DNA from: XN24 sp964413755
Lineage (GTDB): Bacteria; Pseudomonadota; Gammaproteobacteria; Steroidobacterales; XN24
Length of the DNA stretch: 38,874 nucleotides
Direction of reading: 5' to 3'
Assembly: GCA_964413755.1 (NCBI GenBank)
Contig: CAYPTW010000012.1
Coordinates: forward strand, 1-38,874
The translations under genes and the position numbers were made by a program. The notes under the pieces were generated by a model. It was not told where the DNA came from, did not search any database, and saw nothing but the letters and a program-made list of their open reading frames with translations. Below, piece by piece: positions 1 through 9,300 of this stretch. The stretch's first letter is position 1. The number at the start of each line of letters is the position of its first letter.

Positions 1-120
1 TGCCATCGCAGCGGCGACCCCGCTGTGGAAGCGACGCTGAAAGCACATGCGTACCAGAACGGCTGGGTCCCGCAGGCATTGCCTGAGGGTCGCAAGACGA
101 TCATCGACGCAGTGAAGTAA
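1..120 (+). CDS. C-terminal fragment of an unidentified protein
   Basis: Frame 1 is open from the first base to a TAA at 118-120 and gives the last 39 residues of a protein ending in ...TIIDAVK. I do not recognise the family. It is not the C-terminus of ribosomal protein S20, which often lies upstream of murJ in gammaproteobacteria. A strong intrinsic terminator at 184-217 closes the unit, so this gene is transcriptionally separate from murJ. The coding call rests on the open frame and on the terminator placed just after its stop. Confidence 0.6.
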   Translation, partial: CHRSGDPAVEATLKAHAYQNGWVPQALPEGRKTIIDAVK

Positions 121-183
121 CACTCGGACCAAGGGGTGGGCCTCCGGGCCCACCCCGACCGACCGAAAAGATGAAAGACATTC

Positions 184-217
184 AGGCCGGGAGAGCAATC
201 TCCCGGCCTTTTTCTTT
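184..217 (+). terminator. Rho-independent terminator
   Basis: An 11-bp perfect stem (184-194 with 199-209) closes on a GCAA tetraloop and is followed by a T-rich run at 209-217, the classic intrinsic terminator. It ends the gene whose stop is at 120. A second GC-rich perfect hairpin at 133-156 (10-bp stem, 4-nt loop) lies just upstream but has no T tract; it may assist 3'-end stability. Confidence 0.9.
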
Positions 218-259
218 GCCTGCGGCCGCAGTCCCTCGCCTTGCCATGGCGCGTGGGAC

Positions 260-265
260 TATGAT
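260..265 (+). promoter_or_regulatory. Possible -10 element for murJ
   Basis: TATGAT at 260-265 matches the sigma-70 -10 consensus at 5 of 6 bases and lies about 30 bp before the murJ start, just after the upstream terminator. No convincing -35 is seen at 16-18 bp spacing, so this is a weak call supported mainly by its position. Confidence 0.35.
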
Positions 266-296
266 GCGGCCCGACTGAGGACCGCTCGAGCACGCC

Positions 297-1877
297 ATGA
301 GCCACGCCCGCTCCACTACCGTCGTCGGCGCCAACACCCTCGCTTCGCGCGTGCTGGGTTTCGCGCGCGACGTGGTGTTCGCCCGCCTGTTCGGCGCCGG
401 CGTGGGCATGGACGTGTTCGTCGTGGCCTTCCAGATCCCCAATTTCCTGCGCCGCCTGTTCGCCGAGGGCGCGTTCTCGCAGGCCTTCGTGCCGGTGCTG
501 AACGAGTACAAGGCGAAGCGCTCGCACGCAGAGGTTCAGGAGCTGGCGGACAGGGTCACTGGCACGCTCGGCGTGGTGCTGTTCTGCATGACCCTGGTCG
601 GCGTCCTGGCAGCACCGCTGTTCATCATGCTGTTCGCGCCCGGCTACCTGGAGGAACCCGAGAAGCTTGCCCTGGGCAGCGAGATGCTGCGCCTGACGTT
701 CCCGTACCTGTTCTTCATCTCCCTGACGGCGCTGGCCGGGGGAATTCTCAACACTTACGGCCGCTTCGGCGTGCCGGCTTTCACCCCGGTGTTCCTCAAC
801 CTGGTGCTGATCGCCGCCGCGATCTGGCTGGCGCCGCACTTCGAGCGGCCGATCATCGGCGTGGCCGTCGGCGTGCTGCTCGCCGGTATCGTGCAGCTCG
901 CCTTCCAGCTGCCCTTCCTGCGTGCACTGAAGCTGCTGCCGCGGCCGCGCTGGGGCTGGCACCATCCCGGGGTGCGGCAGATCGGCCGCCTCATGGCGCC
1001 GGCGATCCTCGGCTCCTCGGTGGCGCAGATCAACCTCATCGTGGACCGCGTCATCGCTTCTTTCCTGGTCACCGGCAGCATCAGCTGGCTGTACTACTCC
1101 GACCGCCTGCTGGAGTTCCCCCTCGGCACCTTCGCCATCGCGGTGGCCACGGTGATCCTGCCGAGCCTGTCGAGCCGGCATGCCGAGCAGTCGATGGCGG
1201 CGTTCTCCGCCACGCTCGACTGGGCGCTGAAGCTGGTGGTGGTGATCGCGCTGCCGGCCGCCGTCGGGCTGTTCCTGCTGGCGGGGCCGATGCTGGCGAC
1301 ACTGTTCCAGTACGGCGAGTTCACACCCTTCGACGTGCGCATGGCCAGCCTGAGCCTGATGGCGTATGCGCTGGCCCTGATCGGCTTCACGCTGGTAAAG
1401 GTGCTCTCGCCGGGGTATTTCAGCCGCCAGGACATCAAGACGCCGGTGCGCATCAGCATCCGGGCCATGCTCCTCAACGTCGTCCTCAACATGATCATCG
1501 TGGTGCCGATGTACCTCAACGAGGTCCCGGGCGCCCATGCCGGGCTTGCGGCCGCCACCGGGCTGTCGGCGATCTATAACGCGACCGCGCTGTATCTCGG
1601 GCTGCGCCGGGCCGGGGTCTATACGCGCGGGGAGGGGTGGGGCGCGCTGCTCGGTCGCGTGCTGTTCGCCAACCTCGTCATGGGCCTGGGGCTGTGGGTG
1701 ATGGCCGGTCCGCTGGACGGCTGGCTGGATGCGGCCTGGCACGAGCGCGGCCTGCGCCTCGCCGCCATCATTTTCCTCGGCTTCGGTGCCTATCTCGCCG
1801 CGCTGCTGCTGGCCGGGCTGCGCCCCCGTCACCTGCGCAGCGGCACGGGCGCGCCGCCGCCGCCGCATTCCGTATAA
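297..1877 (+). CDS. murJ: MurJ, lipid II flippase
   Basis: A 526-residue polytopic inner-membrane protein of the MOP/MVF superfamily. MurJ flips lipid II across the cytoplasmic membrane for peptidoglycan synthesis. The N-terminus carries the family hallmark (SRxLGxxRD at 17-25, then D39 and the FLRRLFAEGAF stretch at 50-60), so the essential charged residues known from E. coli MurJ (R18, R24, D39, R52) fall at the same numbers here. Hydrophobic segments fill the rest of the protein, consistent with about 14 helices, and the length is normal for the family. The start is the ATG at 297, the first one giving this canonical N-terminus. It heads a run of same-strand genes; ribF starts 47 bp after its stop. 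High confidence. Confidence 0.97.
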   Translation: MSHARSTTVVGANTLASRVLGFARDVVFARLFGAGVGMDVFVVAFQIPNFLRRLFAEGAFSQAFVPVLNEYKAKRSHAEVQELADRVTGTLGVVLFCMTLVGVLAAPLFIMLFAPGYLEEPEKLALGSEMLRLTFPYLFFISLTALAGGILNTYGRFGVPAFTPVFLNLVLIAAAIWLAPHFERPIIGVAVGVLLAGIVQLAFQLPFLRALKLLPRPRWGWHHPGVRQIGRLMAPAILGSSVAQINLIVDRVIASFLVTGSISWLYYSDRLLEFPLGTFAIAVATVILPSLSSRHAEQSMAAFSATLDWALKLVVVIALPAAVGLFLLAGPMLATLFQYGEFTPFDVRMASLSLMAYALALIGFTLVKVLSPGYFSRQDIKTPVRISIRAMLLNVVLNMIIVVPMYLNEVPGAHAGLAAATGLSAIYNATALYLGLRRAGVYTRGEGWGALLGRVLFANLVMGLGLWVMAGPLDGWLDAAWHERGLRLAAIIFLGFGAYLAALLLAGLRPRHLRSGTGAPPPPHSV

Positions 1878-1878
1878 T
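1873..1878 (+). promoter_or_regulatory. Perfect -10 hexamer overlapping the murJ stop codon
   Basis: TATAAT at 1873-1878 contains the murJ TAA stop (1875-1877) and lies about 45 bp before the ribF start. No good -35 is present at 17-18 bp. It could serve as an internal promoter for ribF-ileS-lspA; a consensus hexamer alone is limited evidence. Confidence 0.4.
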
Positions 1879-1923
1879 CCGGTGTCTTTGGGCCCGCTGC
1901 CCGGGCCACCACCGGAAACTGAC

Positions 1924-2910
1924 TTGGAACTGATCCGCGGCAAACACAACCTGCGTCCGGAGCACCGGGGTTCGGCCGTGACCATCGGCAACTTCGACGG
2001 GCTGCACCTGGGCCACCGCGCCGTGCTGGGCGGCCTCATCGAGGCGGCGCGCGCGCGTGGGTTGCCGACGGTGGTGATGAGCTTCGAGCCCACGCCGCGG
2101 GAGTACTTCATGGGCGCGGCCGCGCCGCCGCGCCTGGCAAGGTTCCGGGAAAAATACCAGGCGCTGACGGCACAGGGCGTGGACCGCCTGTTCAGCGTGC
2201 GCTTCGACGCCGCCATGGCCGCACTCCCGCCGGAGGATTTCATCCGCGAGTACCTGGTGGACGGCCTCGGCACGCGTTACCTGGTGATCGGCGACGACTT
2301 CCGTTTCGGCCGCGACCGCGCCGGCGACTTTGGCACCCTGCGGGCGGCGGGAGAGCGCTATGGTTTCGAGGTCGCCGACACGCCCACCTGCATGGTGGAC
2401 GGCATGCGCGTGAGCAGCACGGCGGTGCGCCAGGCCCTGGCCCAGGGCGACCTCGGGCTCGCGACACGGCTGCTGGGACGGCATTATGGGATGAGCGGGC
2501 GGGTGATCGAGGGCCGCAGGCGCGGGCGTGAGCTCGGGTTCCCCACGGCGAACCTGCGCCCCGGGCGCCGCGTGTTGCCGGTGACCGGGGTGTTTGCGGT
2601 GCTGGTGCGCGGCGTGGCGGACCAGCCCTGGCCGGCGGTGGCCAACCTGGGCATCCGGCCGACGGTGGACGGCACCGAGCCGCTGCTCGAGGTGCACCTG
2701 TTCGATTTCGGCGGCGACCTGTACGGGCGCCGCATCACGGTGGATTTCGTGGCGCGGCTGCGGGACGAGCAGCGCTTCGCGGACCTGGACGCACTGGCGG
2801 CGCAGATGCAGCGCGATGCCGCGCAGGCACGCCGCATCCTGGCGGACGCGGGCTACGAACCCGCTCCAGCAGCACACGGGGCATTAACAGAGGAACGACA
2901 CGGTGGCTGA
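1924..2910 (+). CDS. ribF: RibF, bifunctional riboflavin kinase / FAD synthetase
   Basis: A 328-residue cytosolic enzyme that phosphorylates riboflavin to FMN and adenylates FMN to FAD. The N-terminal nucleotidyltransferase domain shows the GNFDGLHLGH motif (22-31). The C-terminal flavokinase domain shows GFPTAN (205-210). The frame is open upstream to 1729 inside murJ, but the family N-terminus (MELIRG-type followed by HNLRPEHRG) fits only a TTG start at 1924, so I chose that rare start. The last 8 bp overlap ileS, suggesting translational coupling. ribF-ileS-lspA is a conserved order in gammaproteobacteria. Confidence 0.95.
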   Translation: MELIRGKHNLRPEHRGSAVTIGNFDGLHLGHRAVLGGLIEAARARGLPTVVMSFEPTPREYFMGAAAPPRLARFREKYQALTAQGVDRLFSVRFDAAMAALPPEDFIREYLVDGLGTRYLVIGDDFRFGRDRAGDFGTLRAAGERYGFEVADTPTCMVDGMRVSSTAVRQALAQGDLGLATRLLGRHYGMSGRVIEGRRRGRELGFPTANLRPGRRVLPVTGVFAVLVRGVADQPWPAVANLGIRPTVDGTEPLLEVHLFDFGGDLYGRRITVDFVARLRDEQRFADLDALAAQMQRDAAQARRILADAGYEPAPAAHGALTEERHGG

Positions 2911-5728
2911 GTACAAGGACACGCTGAACCTGCCGCAGACGGATTTCCCGATGCGTGCGGGGCTGGCGCAGCGCGAGCCGGGCATGCTGGCCGACTGGGA
3001 GGCGCGCGACCTCTACGGCAAGCTCCGCGCCGCGGCGCAGGGGCGCCCGGCGTTCCTGCTGCCCGATGGCCCGCCGTACGCCAATGGCGACATCCACCTC
3101 GGCCACTGCGTCAACAAGGTGCTGAAGGACATCGTCATCCGCTCCCGCACCCTGGACGGCTACGATGCGCCCTACATTCCCGGCTGGGACTGCCACGGCC
3201 TGCCGATCGAGCTGGTGGTGGAGCGCGAGCACGGCCCGGTGGGCGCCAAGCTGGCGCCGCGTGAGTTCCGCGACGCCTGCCGCAAGTTCGCCCGCGCGCA
3301 GGTCGACGGCCAGCGCAAGGACTTCCGCCGCCTCGGCATCCTCGGCGACTGGGAGCGGCCGTACCTCACCATGGACCCCGGCTACGAGGCCGAACAGTTG
3401 CGCGCCTTCGCGCGCATCTTCGCCAACGGGCACGTGTACAAGGGCTTCAAGCCGGTGCACTGGTGCCTGGACTGCGGCTCGGCGCTGGCCGAGGCCGAAG
3501 TCGAGTACGCCGACAAGAAGTCGCCGGCCATCGACGTGCGTTTCGCGGTGGTGGACGAGGCGGCGGCGCTGGACGCTTTCGGCGGCGACGCCCGCGGCAA
3601 CACCGCCGGGCCGCTGTCGGTCCCGATCTGGACCACCACGCCCTGGACCCTGCCGGCCAACCAGGCGGTCGCGCTGCACCCGGAACTCGAGTACGCGCTG
3701 ATCAGCTTCGCGGGCGCGGCCGGCCGCGAGCGCATCGTGGTGGCGCGCGACCTGCTGGCGCAGGCCACGCGCCGCTGGGGCGTGGAGCACTTCGAGGAGC
3801 TCGCCGTCTGCCGGGGCACCGCGCTGGAGGGGCTGCTGCTGCAGCATCCCTTCCTCGAGCGCCAGGTGCCGGTGATCCTCGGCGAGCACGTCACCATCGA
3901 AGCCGGCACCGGCGCGGTGCACACCGCCCCCGGGCACGGCCACGAGGACTTCGTGGTCGGCCAGCGCTACGACCTGGCGGTGGAAAACCCGGTCGGCGAT
4001 GACGGCCGCTTCAAGCCGGGCACGGAGTTCGTCGCCGGCCAGAACGTGTTCGCAGCCAACCCGGTCATCGTCGCGCTGCTCGAAGAACGCGGCGCGCTGC
4101 TGCACCACGAACCCATGCAGCACAGCTACCCGCACTGCTGGCGGCACAAGACGCCGTTGATCTTCCGCGCCACGCCGCAGTGGTTCATCAGCATGGACCG
4201 CGAGGGCCTGCGCACGAACGCGCTGGAAGCCATCGGCGGCGTGCAGTGGATGCCGGCGTGGGGCGAGAACCGCATCCGCGCCATGGTCGAGGGCCGCCCG
4301 GACTGGTGTATCTCGCGCCAGCGGAGCTGGGGCGTGCCCATCGCGCTGTTCGTGGATCGCGACACGGGCGAGCCGCACCCCGACTCCGTGCGCCTGCTGG
4401 GCGAGGTGGCCGACCGCGTGGCACGTGACGGGATCGATGCCTGGTGGGAACTCGATCCCGCTGAACTGCTGGGCGAGGAGGCTGCGCGCTACGAGAAGGT
4501 GCGCGACATCATGGACGTGTGGGTCGATTCGGGCCTGATGCATCACTGCCTCAGCGCCACCCGCGCCGAGGTCGGCTTTCCGGCCGAGCTCTACCTCGAG
4601 GGCTCCGACCAGCATCGCGGCTGGTTCCAGAGCTCGCTCCTCACCTCGGTGGCCATGCATGGCGTGGCGCCGTATCGCGCGGTCCTTACCCATGGCTTCA
4701 CCGTGGACGAGAAGGGCCGCAAGATGTCGAAGAGCCTGGGCAACGTGATCGCGCCGCAGAAGGTGCTGAACACGCTGGGCGCGGACATCCTGCGCCTGTG
4801 GGTGGCGGCCACCGACTACCGCGGCGAGATCAGCGTCTCCGACGAGATCCTCAAGCGCATGTCGGATTCCTACCGGCGCATGCGCAACACGGCGCGTTTC
4901 CTGCTCGGCAACCTGGCCGGCTTCGACCCGGCGACGCAGCAGGTCGCCCCGGAGGAAATGATCGCGCTTGACCGCTGGGCCATCGCGCGCGCCGCGGCCC
5001 TGCAGCAGGAGGTGCTGCAGGCCTATCGCGACTACGAGTTCCACCACATCTACCAGAAGGTGCACAACTTCTGCGTGCTCGACATGGGCGGCTTCTACCT
5101 CGACGTGCTCAAGGACCGCCTCTACACCACGCCGCGCGACAGCCATGCGCGGCGCTCGGCGCAGACGGCCATGTACCACGTCATCGAGGCGATGGTGCGC
5201 TGGCTGGCGCCCGTGCTGGCCTTCACCTCCGAAGAGATCTGGGCCAGCCTGCCGGGGGCGCGCCCCGAGTCGGTGTTGCTGGCGACCTGGCACCAATTGC
5301 CGGAGGTGCCGCTGCGCGACGACGACCCCGACTGGGAGCTCGTGCACGAGGTGCGCGACGCCGTGGCGCGCGAGCTCGAGGTGTTGCGTAACGCCGGCAA
5401 GATCGGCGGCTCGCTGGACGCCGAACTGGTGCTGTACGCGGAGCCCGGGCTGGCCGGGAAGCTGCGGCGCCCCGGCGAGGAGCTGCGCTTCCTGTTCCTG
5501 ACTTCCGCAGCGCAGGTCGAAGCGCTCGAGGCGCGCCCCGCCGAGGCGACCGCGCTGGAAGGCTTCGACGGCCGGCTGTATGCCGTGGCGGCGCCCAGCG
5601 CGCATGCCAAGTGCGCGCGTTGCTGGCACCGGCGCCCGGACGTCGGCGTGGATCCCGAACATCCGGAGATCTGCGGCCGCTGCGCCACCAACGTGGCCGG
5701 CGAGGGCGAGCAGAGGCGCTGGGCATGA
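2903..5728 (+). CDS. ileS: Isoleucyl-tRNA synthetase
   Basis: A 941-residue class I aminoacyl-tRNA synthetase charging tRNA-Ile, of the length of the E. coli enzyme. The HIGH motif is HLGH at 65-68 and the KMSKS motif is at 607-611. A CP1 editing domain lies between them, with the conserved TTPWTLPANQAV region. The C-terminal zinc-binding knuckle is intact, with cysteine pairs C904/C907 and C924/C927, as in the eubacterial, mupirocin-sensitive type. The start is a GTG at 2903 preceded by an AGAGGAA ribosome-binding site. It overlaps ribF by 8 bp and lspA by 4 bp (ATGA), so it sits in the middle of a coupled operon. Confidence 0.98.
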   Translation: MAEYKDTLNLPQTDFPMRAGLAQREPGMLADWEARDLYGKLRAAAQGRPAFLLPDGPPYANGDIHLGHCVNKVLKDIVIRSRTLDGYDAPYIPGWDCHGLPIELVVEREHGPVGAKLAPREFRDACRKFARAQVDGQRKDFRRLGILGDWERPYLTMDPGYEAEQLRAFARIFANGHVYKGFKPVHWCLDCGSALAEAEVEYADKKSPAIDVRFAVVDEAAALDAFGGDARGNTAGPLSVPIWTTTPWTLPANQAVALHPELEYALISFAGAAGRERIVVARDLLAQATRRWGVEHFEELAVCRGTALEGLLLQHPFLERQVPVILGEHVTIEAGTGAVHTAPGHGHEDFVVGQRYDLAVENPVGDDGRFKPGTEFVAGQNVFAANPVIVALLEERGALLHHEPMQHSYPHCWRHKTPLIFRATPQWFISMDREGLRTNALEAIGGVQWMPAWGENRIRAMVEGRPDWCISRQRSWGVPIALFVDRDTGEPHPDSVRLLGEVADRVARDGIDAWWELDPAELLGEEAARYEKVRDIMDVWVDSGLMHHCLSATRAEVGFPAELYLEGSDQHRGWFQSSLLTSVAMHGVAPYRAVLTHGFTVDEKGRKMSKSLGNVIAPQKVLNTLGADILRLWVAATDYRGEISVSDEILKRMSDSYRRMRNTARFLLGNLAGFDPATQQVAPEEMIALDRWAIARAAALQQEVLQAYRDYEFHHIYQKVHNFCVLDMGGFYLDVLKDRLYTTPRDSHARRSAQTAMYHVIEAMVRWLAPVLAFTSEEIWASLPGARPESVLLATWHQLPEVPLRDDDPDWELVHEVRDAVARELEVLRNAGKIGGSLDAELVLYAEPGLAGKLRRPGEELRFLFLTSAAQVEALEARPAEATALEGFDGRLYAVAAPSAHAKCARCWHRRPDVGVDPEHPEICGRCATNVAGEGEQRRWA

Positions 5729-6243
5729 ACGCGCAGCAGCAGGGAGCAGGGCAGGGACGCGGCGCGCTGCAGTGGCTGTGGTTGTCGGTGGCGATCGTGG
5801 CCGCCGACCAGCTGACCAAGTGGCTGGTGACGCACAACCTTGCGCTGTACGAGCGCATCGAGCTGTTGCCCGTGCTCGGACTGACCCACCTGCACAACAC
5901 CGGCGCCGCCTTCAGCTTTCTCGCCGACGCGGGCGGGTGGCAGCGCTGGTTCTTCATCGCCATCGCGCTGCTGGTCACCGTGATGGTGTGCTTCTGGCTG
6001 TACCGCATGCCGGCCCGTGGCCAGGGCTGGCTGGCGGCCGCGCTGGCGCTGGTGGTCGGCGGCGCCGTGGGCAACGTCATCGATCGGGTCCTGCACGGCT
6101 ACGTCATCGATTTCATCAGCGTGCACTGGGAGCGGTCGTTTTTCCCCGCTTTCAACGTTGCCGACTCGGCCATCACGGTGGGCGCGGCGATACTCATCAT
6201 CGACAGCTTTTATGAGAGCCGCCGGAAACAAAAAGTGATCTAG
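5725..6243 (+). CDS. lspA: Lipoprotein signal peptidase II
   Basis: A 172-residue inner-membrane aspartic protease that cleaves prolipoprotein signal peptides after lipidation. Four hydrophobic helices are visible. The catalytic aspartates lie in GNVIDR (D120) and FNVADSAI (D147), and the conserved ADQLTK lies in the first helix region. The ATG overlaps the ileS stop in ATGA. One of its substrates would be the OppA lipoprotein encoded in this window at 14377. In many gammaproteobacteria the next gene is an FKBP-type isomerase and then ispH; here a tricorn-like protease takes that place. Confidence 0.97.
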   Translation: MNAQQQGAGQGRGALQWLWLSVAIVAADQLTKWLVTHNLALYERIELLPVLGLTHLHNTGAAFSFLADAGGWQRWFFIAIALLVTVMVCFWLYRMPARGQGWLAAALALVVGGAVGNVIDRVLHGYVIDFISVHWERSFFPAFNVADSAITVGAAILIIDSFYESRRKQKVI

Positions 6244-6314
6244 GCGGTCAACAGAATCCTGAACCACGTTGCAGAACAACAAGCCAGCAACATGACTTTC
6301 ACCGGAGATCCGGC

Positions 6315-9300
6315 ATGAGACTATCGATACTCCTCGTCCTCGCCCTGACCGTGGCTGCGCCCGTCCAGGCCGCAGAGGACACGCGCCTGTTGCGCTTCCC
6401 CGACGTGTGGGGCGGACAGGTGGCCTTCGTCTACGGCGGCGACATCTACACCGCGTCCACTGCGGGGGGCGTGGCGCAGCGCCTGACCTCGGACGAGGGC
6501 AATGAGCTGTATCCGAAGTTCTCGCCTGACGGCCAGTGGATCGCGTTCTCCGCCGAGTACACCGGCACGCGGCAGGTCTGGGTCATGCCCGCGGCCGGCG
6601 GCACGCCCCGCCAGCTGACCTTCTATACCGACGTCGGCCCGATGCCGCCGCGCGGTGGCACGGATTACCGGATCCTGGACTGGACGCCCGACGGCCGGCA
6701 CGTGCTGGTGCGCGCGAATCGTACGCCCTACGGCCAGCGCAACGGCGTGCCCATGCTGGTGCCCTTCGCCGGCGGCATGGAACAGCCGCTGGGACCGCCC
6801 GAGACCGGTGGCGGCATGCTCTCCGCCGACGGCAACACTTATGTCTACACGCCCATCGACCGCGAGTTCCGCACCTGGAAGCGCCATCGCGGCGGGCGCG
6901 CGCAGGATGTCTGGACCTACGACCTGGTGAACAACACCTCGCGGCAGTTGACCGACTTCGTCGGCACCGACCACCAGCCGCTGTGGGTCGACGGGCGGAT
7001 CTATTTCGTTTCCGACCGCGACTACACGCTGAATCTCTTCGCCATGGACATGGACGGCGGCAACCTCAGCAAGGTCACGCAGTTCGAGGACTTCGACGTG
7101 CTGTGGCCGAGCTCCGATCGCAGCCGTATCGTGTTCGAGAACGGCGGTTACATCTGGCTGCACGACCCGGCCACGGCCCAGACCTCGCGCATTCCCATCC
7201 AGGTGACGGGCGACCGCCCGCATGCCCTGGCGACTTTCAAGAACGTCAGCGGCAACATCGAGAGCTTCGACATCGCCCCGCAGGGCGAGCGTGCCGTGTT
7301 TGGCGCCCGCGGCGAAGTCTTTACCGTGCCGGCCGAGCATGGCGAGATCCGCAATATCTCGCGCACGCCGGGGGCGCGCGAGATCAGCGTCGCCTGGTCG
7401 CCGGACGGCCGCTGGATCTCCTACCTGTCCGACGCCACGGGGGAGTACGAGCTCTACGTGCGGCCGCAGGACGGCAGCGGCGAGCCGCGCCAGGTCACGC
7501 GCGACAGCAAGGTGTGGCGTTTCCCGCCCGTGTGGTCGCCGGACTCGAAGAAGCTGGCATTCTCCGACAGCGACAACCGCCTCAGCATCGTCGAGGTGGA
7601 GAGCGGTCGCGTGCGCGTGGTCGACACCACCCGTTACACCAGTAATTCCTTCCGTAACCTGACCCAGTACACCTGGTCGCCGGACAGCGCCTGGCTGGCC
7701 TATACCAAGGTCAACGAGAGCTACAACAGCTCCATCTGGGTGTATTCCATGGCGTCCGGCGAGGCGACGCAGCTGACCACGGATGCGACCAACGAGCAGA
7801 GCCCGGCCTTCGATCCGCAGGGCCGATACCTTTACTTCACCTCGACGCGCGACTGGAACCTGGTGTTCTCGAGCTACGAGTTCAACTATCTCTACAACAA
7901 TGCCACACGCATTTACGCCGCCACCCTGGCCGCCGACGGGCCGGCCCTGAACCGGCCGCGCAGCGACGAGGTGACGCCGGACGCGGGTGACAAGGAAGAG
8001 GACAAGAGCGGCGAGAAGAACGACAAGCCGCAACCCGTGCGCTTCGATATCGCCGGTTTCAACGAACGCGTGACGGTGCTGGATATGCCCGCGGCGAACT
8101 ACGTCGGCCTGTCCGCCACGGAGGGTGGCCTGTTCTTCGTCTCGGCCCAGCAGGGCAACGGCAACGAGCTGCGTTACTACGACCTGGAGAAGCGCGAGGC
8201 GCAGAAGGTGCTGGACGGGGTCACCGGCTACGTCGTGTCCGCCAACGGCAAGAAGCTGCTGTGGCAGCAGCGCGACAAGTTCGGCATCGCCGACGCCAAG
8301 CCCGAGGTGGACGCCGGCAAGACGGCGCTGAAGCTGGACGGCATGGAAATGCTGGTCGACCCGCGCGTCGAGTGGCAGCAGATGTACGTCGACGGCTGGC
8401 GCATCCTGCGCGACTGGTTCTGGGATCCGGGCCACCACGGCCAGGACTGGGAGGCCATCCGCGACCGCTATGCGCCGCTGGTGGACCACGTGGCGCACCG
8501 TGCCGACCTCGATTACATCTTCGGCGAGCTGGGCGGGGAGCTGAACGCGGGCCACATCTACGTCAACAGCAGCCCCGGCACGCCGGGCGCCGAGCGCAAG
8601 GCCGGCGGCCTGCTGGGCGCGCACATCGAGGCGCACGAGTCGGGTTACTACCGCATCGCGCGGATTTTCCCCGGCGAGAACTGGCACGACTACTATCGCT
8701 CGCCGCTCACCGAGGCCGGCGTGAACGCCAACGCGGGCGACTTCATCCTCGCCGTGGACGGCGTCAGCACCCGGGGCGTGGACAACTTCTATCGCCTGCT
8801 GCAGAACAAGGGTGACCGCGTCGTCGAGCTGACCCTCAACGACCGGCCCAGCGAGCGCGGCGCACGGGTCGAGAAAGTGAAGACCGTGACCAGCGAGACG
8901 TCGTTGCGCTACCTCGAGTGGGTGACGCGCAACCGCGAGCGCGTGCACGAGCTGTCCGGCGGCCGCGTCGGCTACATCCACGTGCCGAACACGGCGGTGG
9001 AGGGCAACCGCGAGCTGTTCAAGGGCATGCTCGCGGAGGCGCGCCGCGATGCGCTCATCATCGACGACCGCTACAACGGCGGCGGCTTCATCCCGGACCG
9101 CATGATCGAGATGCTGGCGCGCACGCCGCTCAACTACTGGGTGTGGCGCGGCTTCGAGCCGCAGCCGCGGCCGCTGCTGAGCCACGACGGGCCCAAGGCC
9201 ATGCTCATCAACGGCCTCGCCAGCTCGGGCGGCGACGCGTTGCCGTATTACTTCCGCAAGCTGGGTCTCGGGCCGCTGATCGGCACGCGCACCTGGGGCG

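Noticed and set aside
133..156. GC-rich perfect hairpin as the main terminator
   Set aside because: No T tract follows; the hairpin at 184-209 with its T run is a better terminator.
2735..5662. A 975-codon antisense open frame across ileS
   Set aside because: It mirrors a very GC-rich, high third-position GC coding strand and has low-complexity R/A/H/Q-rich composition. ileS on the other strand is complete with all motifs.
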